From positions 1 through 55,185 of the forward strand of contig JAIRJW010000002.1 in assembly GCA_031260455.1 (NCBI GenBank): a DNA stretch of 55,185 nucleotides, in the 5' to 3' direction. Position numbers and translations under genes: made by a program. Source of the DNA: Fluviicola sp. GTDB taxonomy: Bacteria; Bacteroidota; Bacteroidia; Flavobacteriales_D; Crocinitomicaceae. The notes under the pieces are model-generated. The model was not told where the DNA came from. It did not search any database and saw nothing but the letters and a program-made list of their open reading frames with translations. Of this stretch, positions 43,566-52,874 are shown one piece after another. Every line of letters starts with the position of its first letter. The stretch's first letter is position 1.

Positions 43566-43668
43566 GTGTTTCTTTTTATTCAACTAATTTAACCATCTTA
43601 AAATCAAAACAGAGCAAATCTCCAATTCTAAAAAAAACACAATTAACCAATATTTAACAGCGGAATAC

Positions 43669-43699
43669 TTGATGGTAATTAAACTCTGAACTAGTTTTG
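43669..43699 (+). promoter_or_regulatory. Promoter with -33 TTG and -7 TAGTTTTG
   Basis: TTG at 43669-43671 and TAGTTTTG at 43692-43699 are separated by 20 bases, a good match to the Bacteroidota promoter. The -7 box ends only five bases before the ATG at 43704, so the mRNA should have almost no leader. Confidence 0.6.
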
Positions 43700-43703
43700 C
43701 CTC

Positions 43704-44117
43704 ATGAAAAGTTTGCTTATCGGATTTTTTCAATTACTGTGCTTCATCCATGTTTTCGGATCAAGCCAGTTGAATAGCTATCCCTTATCTGAGGCAAATA
43801 ACCCCTTTATTCACTTCCATCACAACGAGCATTCTCATTTTGTAACAAAGCTCCACAGATCAAGATCTTCTTTCGATTCAAATTCGTCTCTTCCCGATGA
43901 AGATACCGAGTTGGTTTTTGAAAACCTGGAAGAGGAAACAGAAGGCCTTGCATCTCAAAGACATCTGGAAGGTAATCAGTACTTTCTCGGACTACTGTAC
44001 GACCAATCGCTGGATTACCTGTACGGGGATTTAAAAAACAACCTTACTTCCTGTGACCGTTTGCCTTTTATTGTTTCCAATAGAAGACACGTGGTACTTC
44101 AGGTTTTCAGAATATAG
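43704..44117 (+). CDS. Secreted protein of unknown function
   Basis: 137 residues with a signal peptide (LLIGFFQLLCFIHVFGSS). The mature part is rich in His (FIHFHHNEHSHF) and acidic residues (DEDTELVFENLEEETEG). The His cluster could bind metal ions, but no family is recognised. The start lies five bases after a strong promoter box and has no Shine-Dalgarno sequence, so the mRNA should be leaderless or nearly so. The RND operon starts 162 bases downstream on the same strand. Confidence 0.6.
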   Translation: MKSLLIGFFQLLCFIHVFGSSQLNSYPLSEANNPFIHFHHNEHSHFVTKLHRSRSSFDSNSSLPDEDTELVFENLEEETEGLASQRHLEGNQYFLGLLYDQSLDYLYGDLKNNLTSCDRLPFIVSNRRHVVLQVFRI

Positions 44118-44279
44118 AAAAACCCTGTGGACCGGCTCCCAATGCCCGCGTACACTATTTTTCCTGCAAGATCAGTTATTTAGTTAATCTTCAGCATCTT
44201 GGGAAAACAAGTTAAGTATCTGGAACTTAACTCGTACAATTTCACTATAAAAAAACAACTTGTTTAAAAGTAGACTATT

Positions 44280-45362
44280 ATGAAGAGAGTTCTCATTCTC
44301 ATGAGCTTGAGCATTGCATTGTTCAATTCAAGCTGTCAATCAAAAAAAGAAGAAAAAGAAACCAAGACCAAACTATTGGTAACAAACCCTTTACAAAAAG
44401 ATACCACCATTATCAAAGATTATGTATGCCAGGTCCATGCCATTCAACACATCGAAATCAGAGCATTGGAAAAAGGTTATCTTCAAAAAATCTATGTCGA
44501 TGAAGGTCAGCACGTAAAAAAGGGACAACCGATGTTTCAGATTATGCCAATGATGTATCAGGCAGAAATGCAAAAAGCAGAAGCAGAAGCAAATTATGCG
44601 AAAATTGAATATCTGAATGCCAAAATGCTTGCTGACAGCAATATCATTTCCAAAAACCAGCTGGCTTTGGAAAAAGCAAAATACGACAAAGCGAAAGCAG
44701 AATTATCGTTGGCAAAAGTTCATTTAGGATTTACCGAGATCACCGCTCCTTTTGATGGAATCATGGACCGTTTCCAGGTTCGACTGGGAAGCTTAGTAGA
44801 TGAAGGTGATTTATTGACAACACTTTCCGATAACAGTAAATTATGGGTTTACTTCAATGTTCCTGAAGCAGAATATCTGAATTACAAAACAGTAGACAAG
44901 CAGGATAACATGAAAAATGTCCGCCTTTTAATGGCAAACAACCAGCTGTATAAATACCCGGGAGTTGTTCAAACCATTGAGGCTGACTTTAACAATGAAA
45001 CCGGTAACATTGCGTTCAGAGCAACTTTCCCAAGTCCGGAAGGTCTTTTAAGACACGGTGAAACGGGAAGTATTCAGATGATAGTTCCGCTAAAAAAAGC
45101 AATCATCATTCCACAGAAAGCAACATTCGAAGTATTGGAAAAGAAATATGTTTATGTGATTGATAAAGACAATAAAGTACGATCAAGGGAGATTGAAATT
45201 GCAGCGGAATTGCCTCACATATTCATCATAAAGAATGGGTTGTCAACAAAGGATAAAATCCTCCTGGAAGGCCTTCGTCTTGTAAAAGAAAATGAGAAGA
45301 TAGAATACAAACTGGAGAAGCCGGAATATGTAATATCGCATCTGGACTTGTATGCTGAATAA
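44280..45362 (+). CDS. RND efflux periplasmic adaptor (membrane fusion protein)
   Basis: 360 residues, a lipoprotein with lipobox NSSC (Cys19). After the anchor comes a lipoyl half-domain (ALEKGYLQKIYVDEGQHVKKGQP), an alpha-helical hairpin (about 95-145, AEMQKAEAEANYAKIEYL), the second lipoyl half (HLGFTEITAPFDGIMDRFQVRLGSLVDEG), and barrel and membrane-proximal domains. It links the inner-membrane pump to the outer-membrane channel. It is the first of a three-gene efflux operon, 26 bases before the pump gene. Confidence 0.93.
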   Translation: MKRVLILMSLSIALFNSSCQSKKEEKETKTKLLVTNPLQKDTTIIKDYVCQVHAIQHIEIRALEKGYLQKIYVDEGQHVKKGQPMFQIMPMMYQAEMQKAEAEANYAKIEYLNAKMLADSNIISKNQLALEKAKYDKAKAELSLAKVHLGFTEITAPFDGIMDRFQVRLGSLVDEGDLLTTLSDNSKLWVYFNVPEAEYLNYKTVDKQDNMKNVRLLMANNQLYKYPGVVQTIEADFNNETGNIAFRATFPSPEGLLRHGETGSIQMIVPLKKAIIIPQKATFEVLEKKYVYVIDKDNKVRSREIEIAAELPHIFIIKNGLSTKDKILLEGLRLVKENEKIEYKLEKPEYVISHLDLYAE

Positions 45363-45388
45363 TTGAACCATTTTAAAAAGAAGAAGAA

Positions 45389-48300
45389 ATGTTTAGTAAA
45401 TTCATACAAAGACCCGTATTTGCGATAGTAATTTCCTTTGTTATTGTCTTTATGGGTACACTGTCTATTGTAGAGCTCCCCACAGCGCAATTTCCTGAAA
45501 TTGCCCCTACAACAGTAAATATTTTCATTGCCTATCCCGGAGCCAGCGCCGATGTATTGGTTAAATCGACGCTCATCACACTGGAAAATTCCATCAATGG
45601 GGTTCAGGATGCACGCTATGTGGCAACAGATGCCACCAGTGCGGGTGAAGCCACTATCAGGGTAATTTTTAAACCTGGCACCGACCCCAACCAGGCGGTT
45701 ATCCGCGTAAAAACAAGAGTAGACCAGGTGATGCCGCTGCTGCCGGAACTGGTACAGCGGGAAGGAGTTGTAATTACACCTATTCAACCCAGTATGTTGA
45801 TGTATGTCAACCTGTATGCGAAAGGCAAAAACATGGACGAAAAGTTCCTGTATAACTATGCCAGTGTAAAAATGATCCCTGAAATTAACAGGATAGATGG
45901 TGTTGGTAGAACCCAAATTCTGGGTAGCCGGACATATGCTATGCGGATCTGGCTGGATCCTGATCGTATGCGGGCTTATAATGTCTCTGTAGATGACGTA
46001 ATGAAGGCTTTAGGTGAGCAAAGTATTGTGGGCCGCCCGGGACGTATCGGGCAAAGTTCGGGTATAGCGGCACAATCGCTGGAATACGTGCTGACCTACA
46101 AAGGCCGTTACAGTGAGCCATCGGAATATGAAAACATTATTATCCGTGCTAATCAGAATGGTGAAGCCCTGCGCCTGAAGGACATTGGTCGTGCCGAATT
46201 GGGCAGTGAATTCTTTGATATTTATTCCAACCTGGATGGTCATCCATCGGCATCTATTGTATTAAAACAAAACTATGGCAGTAATGCAAGTGACGTAATC
46301 AAGAGCGTAAAAGCAAAACTGGAGGAAATGAAAGAAAGTTTCCCTCCGGGACTGGATTATAAGATCAGCTATGACGTATCTCAGTTCCTTGATGCCTCTA
46401 TAGAACAGGTATTGGATACACTGCGGGATGCGTTTATACTGGTAGCCATTGTGGTGTTTATTTTTCTGGGCGATTGGCGCTCTACACTTATCCCCATACT
46501 GGCGGTTCCTGTATCGCTTGTCGGTGCATTTTTCGTTATGCAGCTTTTAGGGCTTTCCATCAACCTTGTAACACTGTTCGCATTGGTATTGGCAATCGGT
46601 ATTGTGGTGGATGATGCCATCGTCGTCGTCGAAGCAGTGCACGCCAAATTCGAGGAGTTCCCACACATAACACCCTTCCAGGCAGTGAAAAAAGTATTGG
46701 GAGAAATCAGCGGTGCTATCATAGCCATTACTGCGGTAATGGTATCGGTATTCCTTCCTATCTCCTTCATGTCCGGACCGGTAGGAACATTTTACCGCCA
46801 GTTCTCTATTACCATGGCAAGTTCGATTGTGATCTCTGCCATCGTAGCGCTTACACTTACCCCGGTATTGTGCGCCATGCTCCTGAAAAACCATCATGGA
46901 CACCAAAAGAAAAAGAACATACTAACTAAAGGTCTTGACAGCTTCAACCGAGGTTTTGATAAAATGACCGGCAAATACGTAGGATTGCTGAGAAAAATAG
47001 CGAAAAGAAGACTGGTTACTTTTATTGTGTTACTGGCATTTTGTATAGGAATATTTTATGTGAATAAGGTTCTTCCTTCGGGATTCATCCCGAGTGAAGA
47101 TCAGGGTACCATCTATGCAATCATCCAGACGCCTCCAGGCTCTACGCTGGAAACAACAAACGAAGTATCCCGCAGGCTTCAGAATATCTGTGAACATATA
47201 GATGGTGTAGAATCCGTTTCTTCACTTGCAGGCTACGAGATCATGACCGAAGGACGTGGCTCCAATGCAGGTACCTGTCTGATCAATCTAAAGCCATGGT
47301 CGGAAAGAACACATAAGGTTACCGAGATCATGGAAGAGATGGAGGCAAAAACCCAGAACCTTGGAGCAAAAGTTGAATTTTTCGAGCCGCCCGCTATTCC
47401 CGGATTCGGTTCTTCAGGCGGATTTTCGCTTCGTCTGCTGGATAAAAACACCACTACGGATTACCAGGATTTCGACAAAGTAAACAAACGGTTTATGGAC
47501 GAACTGGGCAAGCGCAAAGAGCTGACAGGTTTGTTCACCTTCTTCGCAGCCAATTATCCTCAATATGAATTGGTGATTGATAATAATCTGGCAATGCAGA
47601 AAGGGGTGTCTATCGGCGAAGCAATGGAAAATCTGAACATCATGGTCGGCAGTACATACGAACAAGGTTTTATCAAGTTCAACCGCTTCTTTAAAGTATA
47701 TGTGCAGTCTGACCCCAAGTTTAGAAGGCTGCCTTCTGACATTTTGAATATGTTCGTGAAGAACGATAAAGGCGAAATGGTTCCGTACTCAGCTTTTATG
47801 AAGCTTGTGAAAGGACAGGGCCCCAATGAGATCACCCGTTATAACATGTACAACTCAGCAGCCATCCAGGGGCTTCCGGCAAAAGGTTATACTACAGCCG
47901 ATGCCATCAAGGCTGTTCGTGAAGTAGCCCAGGAATTACCGAAAGGCTATGACATTGCATGGGAAGGTCTTTCTTTTGATGAGGCTGGCAAAGGTAACGA
48001 ATCGGTGTACATCTTTATCATTGTGTTAGTCTTTGTTTATCTTGTACTATCTGCACAATATGAGAGTTTCATCATTCCCATGGCGGTAATATTCTCACTG
48101 CCCGTGGGGATTTTCGGCACCTTTCTGATGTTGAAACTGATGGGGCTTGAAAATAATATCTATGCCCAGATCGGGCTTATCATGCTTGTGGGGCTTCTGG
48201 GTAAGAATGCCGTACTGATTGTCGAATTTGCTGTAAAAAAGCGGCATGAAGGTGCGACAATCATCGAAGCCGCCATAGAAGGTGCTAAAGTACGTTTCCG

Positions 48301-48592
48301 CCCGATCCTGATGACATCCTTTGCATTCATTGCAGGATTGATACCGCTGATCGTTGCAAACGGTGCAGGCGCCATTGGTAATAAAACACTCGGAGGTGCT
48401 GCACTTGGAGGTATGCTCTTCGGAACGATCTTCGGGGTGATTATTGTTCCGGGCTTGTACTACATTTTTGGAAGCCTTGCTGATGGCAAAAAACTGATAA
48501 AAAATCAAGATGACAGTTCATTAACAGAAGACCTCGTTCATGCAATTGACCATTTCCCAACAACTGATGAAAATAATGAAAATGAGCACTAA
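45389..48592 (+). CDS. RND multidrug efflux pump, HAE1/AcrB type
   Basis: 1067 residues, the full pump length. There are twelve membrane helices in two groups with two large periplasmic loops. The proton-relay Asp pair lies near 407-408 (IGIVVDDAIVV), and FSLPVGIFGTFLML and GLIMLVGLLGKNAVLIVEF are in the second half. The AcrB-like N-terminus is MFSKFIQRPVFAIVISF. It drives proton/drug exchange. Its codon use looks different from its neighbours (fewer GGA and ATT, more GGC/GGG, CTG and ATA), which may indicate that the pump gene was acquired or exchanged. The proton-relay Asp pair is in place. Confidence 0.95.
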   Translation: MFSKFIQRPVFAIVISFVIVFMGTLSIVELPTAQFPEIAPTTVNIFIAYPGASADVLVKSTLITLENSINGVQDARYVATDATSAGEATIRVIFKPGTDPNQAVIRVKTRVDQVMPLLPELVQREGVVITPIQPSMLMYVNLYAKGKNMDEKFLYNYASVKMIPEINRIDGVGRTQILGSRTYAMRIWLDPDRMRAYNVSVDDVMKALGEQSIVGRPGRIGQSSGIAAQSLEYVLTYKGRYSEPSEYENIIIRANQNGEALRLKDIGRAELGSEFFDIYSNLDGHPSASIVLKQNYGSNASDVIKSVKAKLEEMKESFPPGLDYKISYDVSQFLDASIEQVLDTLRDAFILVAIVVFIFLGDWRSTLIPILAVPVSLVGAFFVMQLLGLSINLVTLFALVLAIGIVVDDAIVVVEAVHAKFEEFPHITPFQAVKKVLGEISGAIIAITAVMVSVFLPISFMSGPVGTFYRQFSITMASSIVISAIVALTLTPVLCAMLLKNHHGHQKKKNILTKGLDSFNRGFDKMTGKYVGLLRKIAKRRLVTFIVLLAFCIGIFYVNKVLPSGFIPSEDQGTIYAIIQTPPGSTLETTNEVSRRLQNICEHIDGVESVSSLAGYEIMTEGRGSNAGTCLINLKPWSERTHKVTEIMEEMEAKTQNLGAKVEFFEPPAIPGFGSSGGFSLRLLDKNTTTDYQDFDKVNKRFMDELGKRKELTGLFTFFAANYPQYELVIDNNLAMQKGVSIGEAMENLNIMVGSTYEQGFIKFNRFFKVYVQSDPKFRRLPSDILNMFVKNDKGEMVPYSAFMKLVKGQGPNEITRYNMYNSAAIQGLPAKGYTTADAIKAVREVAQELPKGYDIAWEGLSFDEAGKGNESVYIFIIVLVFVYLVLSAQYESFIIPMAVIFSLPVGIFGTFLMLKLMGLENNIYAQIGLIMLVGLLGKNAVLIVEFAVKKRHEGATIIEAAIEGAKVRFRPILMTSFAFIAGLIPLIVANGAGAIGNKTLGGAALGGMLFGTIFGVIIVPGLYYIFGSLADGKKLIKNQDDSSLTEDLVHAIDHFPTTDENNENEH

Positions 48593-50018
48593 AATGAGAT
48601 TGGGCAGTTGGATTCTGATCACCAGCCTCTCGGTAATCTTTGCAGGATGTAAAGACTTGAAACTGGTTACCAAAACGGAAAATACATACACTCCTGCGAA
48701 CTTTGGCGGTTCGCAGGATACCTTAAACTCTGCAACAACATCCTGGAATCATTTTTTCAAGGATCAGAACCTGATTACGCTGATTGATACAGCCCTGAAA
48801 AACAATCAGGAGCTGAACATTATGATGCAGGAAATCAATATTGCCAAAGCAGAAGTAAGAGCGAAAAAGGGAGAATACCTTCCTACGGCAAACCTGCAGG
48901 TTGGTGCCGGAGTAGACAAAGTGGGGAGATATACCCGCAATGGATCCCTGGAAGCAAATAATGAAATTGCTCCCGGAAAAGAATTTCCGGAACCGATGTC
49001 GGATCTGTTGGTTGGAGTGAATGCTTCCTGGGAAATCGATATCTGGCGAAAGCTGCGCAATTCCAGAGATGCGGCTGCAAATCGTTACCTGGCTTCCATA
49101 GAAGGTAAAAATTTCATGGTAACTCACCTGGTTTCAGAAATCGCCAATTCTTACTATGAACTGGTGGCGCTGGACAATAAAATGGAGATTTTGAACCAGA
49201 CAATTGAGATTCAAAGCGATGCCTTACAAATCGTGAAGATGCAGAAAACAGCCGGAATGGTTTCTGAATTGGCTGTCAAGAAGTTTGAGGCTGAAGTATT
49301 GAAAAATCAAAGCCATCTGTACTACATCAGACAGTCAATTATAGAGGCAGAAAACCGGATTAATTTCCTGGTTGGAAGGTTCCCGCAGCCGGTGCAGCGG
49401 AATTCCGCAAACTTTACCGAGCTGATTCCTGATACAATCTATTCAGGAGTTCCTTCTCAGCTATTGCAAAACAGACCCGACATCCGGAAAGCGGAACTGG
49501 AACTGGTTGCAACCAAGTTCGACCTGAAGGCAGCACGAGCAGACTTCTACCCTTCCCTGCGATTAACTGCAGGTGCAGGATTCAATGCTTTCAATGCGCA
49601 GTATTTCATCAAGGCTCCGCAGTCTTTGATTTACAACATTGCAGGTGACCTGATAGCACCATTGATTAACAGAAATGCACTCAAAGCGAAATACTTCGCA
49701 GCCAGTGCAAAGCAAATTCAGGCAGCTTACAATTATGAAAAAACAATTTTAAATGGCTACATTGAAACAGTGAACACGCTTTCAATGATCAGTAATCTGA
49801 AAAAAAGTTACGAACTGAAGTCACAACAGGTTCAGGCATTAACACAATCCATTACAATCTCCACAAATTTGTTCAGCAATGCGCGGGCAGATTACATGGA
49901 AGTTCTGATGACACAACGTGATGCCGTTGAATCCAAATTCGAGCTGATTGAAATGAAACAACAACAGCTGAGCAGCTGGATCAGCATGTACCAGACTCTG
50001 GGTGGCGGCTGGAAATAA
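48567..50018 (+). CDS. Outer-membrane efflux channel (TolC/OMF family, lipoprotein)
   Basis: 483 residues from the chosen ATG at 48567. Other in-frame starts are 48576, 48582 and 48594. The last lies just after the pump stop and gives a clean lipoprotein signal (SLSVIFAGC), so the exact start is uncertain. The protein has two tandem OEP domains with long helices (about 95-255 and 290-480). LLQNRPDIRKAELEL is the family signature in the middle. It forms the trimeric exit channel of the RND pump. It overlaps or adjoins the pump gene and is followed by a terminator. Confidence 0.93.
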   Translation: MKIMKMSTKMRLGSWILITSLSVIFAGCKDLKLVTKTENTYTPANFGGSQDTLNSATTSWNHFFKDQNLITLIDTALKNNQELNIMMQEINIAKAEVRAKKGEYLPTANLQVGAGVDKVGRYTRNGSLEANNEIAPGKEFPEPMSDLLVGVNASWEIDIWRKLRNSRDAAANRYLASIEGKNFMVTHLVSEIANSYYELVALDNKMEILNQTIEIQSDALQIVKMQKTAGMVSELAVKKFEAEVLKNQSHLYYIRQSIIEAENRINFLVGRFPQPVQRNSANFTELIPDTIYSGVPSQLLQNRPDIRKAELELVATKFDLKAARADFYPSLRLTAGAGFNAFNAQYFIKAPQSLIYNIAGDLIAPLINRNALKAKYFAASAKQIQAAYNYEKTILNGYIETVNTLSMISNLKKSYELKSQQVQALTQSITISTNLFSNARADYMEVLMTQRDAVESKFELIEMKQQQLSSWISMYQTLGGGWK

Positions 50019-50042
50019 TCCAAACCCATAACAGTATGTAAG

Positions 50043-50073
50043 AAGGCATCCGTGTTGAACGGATGCCTTTTTT
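50043..50073 (+). terminator. Intrinsic terminator of the efflux operon
   Basis: AAGGCATCCG and CGGATGCCTT pair around a seven-base loop and are followed by a T-run. It starts 24 bases past the channel gene. Confidence 0.9.
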
Positions 50074-50272
50074 AATCCCGGTTTTCAGGGAATTTACTCC
50101 AAATTGCAGCTTAAAAACGAAAAGACCATTTCTCGCAAACATCCTGTTTCTTTAGCCGTGTGAAAATGTTGTGATTCTTTTAAAGAATTGTTAAAACAGA
50201 TTCCGGGCTACCTCCCTACTGACAGATTTCCTGTATTATTGTCGATGTTAATGATTATTGCAAACTATATCT

Positions 50273-52759
50273 ATGAAGTACTTCATTTTAATCGCAACAC
50301 TTGCTTTTACCAAAATCACCACCGCACAAACTTCTCCCGAATGGAATTCAGCTGAAATCCTTCAGGGAATCAAAAAACTCAACACCGTAGGTTCCGTTCT
50401 TTATATTGCTGCCCACCCCGATGATGAAAATAACCGTTTGCTCGGTTACCTGGCAAAGGAAAAGAATCTCAGAACCGGTTATTTGTCACTTACACGCGGA
50501 GATGGCGGGCAAAACCTCATCGGGAAGGAACAGGGGGAAGCTCTGGGTTTGATCCGGACGCAGGAATTACTTGCCGCACGCAGAACAGACGGAGCTGAAC
50601 AATTTTTCACCCGGGCAAACGACTTCGGGTTTTCAAAAAATCCGGAAGAAACCTTTACTATCTGGGAAAAAGAACAGCTTTTAGCCGATGTAGTTCTGAC
50701 AATCAGAAGATTCAAACCGGATGTAATCATTTGCCGCTTCCCGACAACCGGGGAAGGCGGGCACGGACATCACACGGCTTCAGCGATTCTCGCACTGGAA
50801 GCATTCGATCTGGCAGCAGATCCAACCAAATTCCCGGAACAACTCAACGAAACACAGGTATGGCAGGCAAAGCGTATTTTGTGGAACACCTTCAATTTTG
50901 GAGGAAATAACACCACCGCCCCAGATCAGTTGAAGTTAGATGTCGGAACATATAATCCATTGCTTGGACTGAGTTATGGAGAAGTGGCTGCAGACAGCCG
51001 TTCCATGCACAAAAGCCAGGGATTTGGTTCTGCCCGCCAGCGAGGTGAAAGCATTGAATATTTCAAATTCCTGAAAGGCGATCCGGTTGAAAAGGACTTG
51101 TTTGAAGGAATTAACACTTCCTGGAAACGTTTTTCCGAAACCGCCAGGCTGGATGAGCTGATCTCCAGATGTATCAGTGAATTCAATCCGCAACAGCCTC
51201 AGTATTCTTTGCCCGTACTGGAATTAATCTACCAATCGATTCAAGATGTGAGTGGTAAAAATCCGGATATCCGTTACTGGAAAACGATCAAAGCAGCGGC
51301 TTGCCAGGAACTGATTTTGCAATGTTCCGGTTTGTGGCTGGAAGCTTATACTTCCGAATTCAGCGCTGTTCCCGGAAACGAGATCAGCATTTCAGCAGAG
51401 ATCATCATGCGAAATCCCGGTACTGTTCAGCTGAACTCTATTGATTTTCCAGGAAACACATCCAAAAACATGAATCTGCAATTGACGCAAAATAAACCGG
51501 AAACCATTAATCAGAAAGAAATCCTGGACAAAACAACTCCTTATTCGGCACCATACTGGCTCACAGAGGCTCACAGTATCGGGATGTACACCGTAAAGAA
51601 CACTGAATTAATCGGTTCTCCGGAAAACAACAATGCTCTGAAAGTGGTATATCACATTACAGTTGATAGCAATAATTTCAGTATTGATCGACCTTTGGTT
51701 TTCAAAGCAACAGATCCGGTGAAAGGCGAAGTGTATCGTCCGTTTGAAATTCTTCCTCCGGTAACAGTCAGTATTTCAGATCAGGTGTATGTATTCAATA
51801 CCACTATTCCGAAAGAAATTTCCTTCACGGTAAAAGCTAATATGCCGAAAGTAAACGGAAAACTGAAGATCAAGGTTCCCGCAGGTTGGAAGATCGCGAT
51901 TCAAAATCCGGAAATCAGCCTGGCAAACAAAGGCGACGAGCAGCTTGTAAAAGCTACACTCACTCCTGAAAAGAACGGAAAAGACGGAATACTTCAGGCA
52001 GCTGTTACCATCGACGGAACGGATTATACTAAAAGCATTACCCGTATTGAATACGATCATATTCCTTACCAGTTTTTCCTGACGGATGCACAGGCGAAAA
52101 TCGTGTTTCTGGACCTGAAGAAAACAGGGAATAAAATCGGATATATTCCAGGAGCCGGAGATAATATCCCTGCCTGTCTGATGCAAATCGGCTATGACGT
52201 AACCCTGCTCACCGATGAGCTATTAGCTAAGGAAGACCTGAGTATTTATTCAAGTATCGTAACAGGAATTCGCGCTTACAATACCAATAACCGCATGCCG
52301 GCTTATTACGATAAACTAATGGCTTACGTACAACAAGGCGGAAATCTGGTCGTTCAGTATAACACCAATAACCGTATTGCACCAATGGAAACGAAAATAG
52401 GGCCGTACCCTTTTACAATTTCCAGGGATCGCGTAACGGATGACAATGCCAAAGTTGATTTTATCAACCCGCAGCATCCAGTTCTGAATACACCGAATAT
52501 TATTACACAAAAAGACTTCGAAGGCTGGGTACAGGAACGCGGAATTTATTTTGCAACACAATTGGACGAGCATTACGAAACAGTCTTTTCTATGCACGAT
52601 CCGAACGAAGAGCCTCATAAAGGAAGCCTGATCATTTCCAAATACGGAAAAGGAAACTTTATTTACACCGGACTGGTATTCTTCCGGGAGCTGCCTGCCG
52701 GAATTCCGGGAGCATACCGTTTGTTTGTCAATTTACTGAGTTTGCCGCAAAACAAGTAA
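50273..52759 (+). CDS. PIG-L family deacetylase with C-terminal domain
   Basis: 828 residues from MKYFILIATLAFTKITTAQ, a signal peptide. The frame can be read 15 bases earlier from a TTG. The PIG-L/LmbE domain (about 30-290) has the zinc motif AHPDDE (47-52) and the His block GGHGHHTAS (about 162-170), predicting hydrolysis of an N-acetyl sugar amide. The middle (about 350-590) has beta-rich domains. The C-terminal part (about 595-828) has a GATase/ThuA-like fold (ITGIRAYNTNNRMPAYYDKLMAYVQQGGNLVVQY). It is periplasmic. It is followed after one base by a tiny membrane peptide gene and then a sodium:solute symporter, which suggests that the deacetylated sugar is then imported. Confidence 0.9.
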   Translation: MKYFILIATLAFTKITTAQTSPEWNSAEILQGIKKLNTVGSVLYIAAHPDDENNRLLGYLAKEKNLRTGYLSLTRGDGGQNLIGKEQGEALGLIRTQELLAARRTDGAEQFFTRANDFGFSKNPEETFTIWEKEQLLADVVLTIRRFKPDVIICRFPTTGEGGHGHHTASAILALEAFDLAADPTKFPEQLNETQVWQAKRILWNTFNFGGNNTTAPDQLKLDVGTYNPLLGLSYGEVAADSRSMHKSQGFGSARQRGESIEYFKFLKGDPVEKDLFEGINTSWKRFSETARLDELISRCISEFNPQQPQYSLPVLELIYQSIQDVSGKNPDIRYWKTIKAAACQELILQCSGLWLEAYTSEFSAVPGNEISISAEIIMRNPGTVQLNSIDFPGNTSKNMNLQLTQNKPETINQKEILDKTTPYSAPYWLTEAHSIGMYTVKNTELIGSPENNNALKVVYHITVDSNNFSIDRPLVFKATDPVKGEVYRPFEILPPVTVSISDQVYVFNTTIPKEISFTVKANMPKVNGKLKIKVPAGWKIAIQNPEISLANKGDEQLVKATLTPEKNGKDGILQAAVTIDGTDYTKSITRIEYDHIPYQFFLTDAQAKIVFLDLKKTGNKIGYIPGAGDNIPACLMQIGYDVTLLTDELLAKEDLSIYSSIVTGIRAYNTNNRMPAYYDKLMAYVQQGGNLVVQYNTNNRIAPMETKIGPYPFTISRDRVTDDNAKVDFINPQHPVLNTPNIITQKDFEGWVQERGIYFATQLDEHYETVFSMHDPNEEPHKGSLIISKYGKGNFIYTGLVFFRELPAGIPGAYRLFVNLLSLPQNK

Positions 52760-52760
52760 A

Positions 52761-52874
52761 ATGAATGAAGAAGAAAATAAGTCAAAAAAATGGATTTGGG
52801 CTTATGCCGGTGTCATTGGCGCTTTAGCAGCGCTCATGGTCTTCTTTTATTTTTTCACTAAATACTTCTCATGA
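52761..52874 (+). CDS. 37-residue single-span membrane peptide
   Basis: MNEEENKSKK followed by a membrane helix of about 20 residues (WAYAGVIGALAALMVFFYFF) and TKYFS. It starts two bases after the PIG-L stop codon and its own stop overlaps the symporter start as ATGA, so it is translated as part of the operon. The position, charge pattern and coupling strongly support a real gene, perhaps a small accessory subunit of the symporter. It is too short for normal gene-length limits. Confidence 0.75.
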   Translation: MNEEENKSKKWIWAYAGVIGALAALMVFFYFFTKYFS

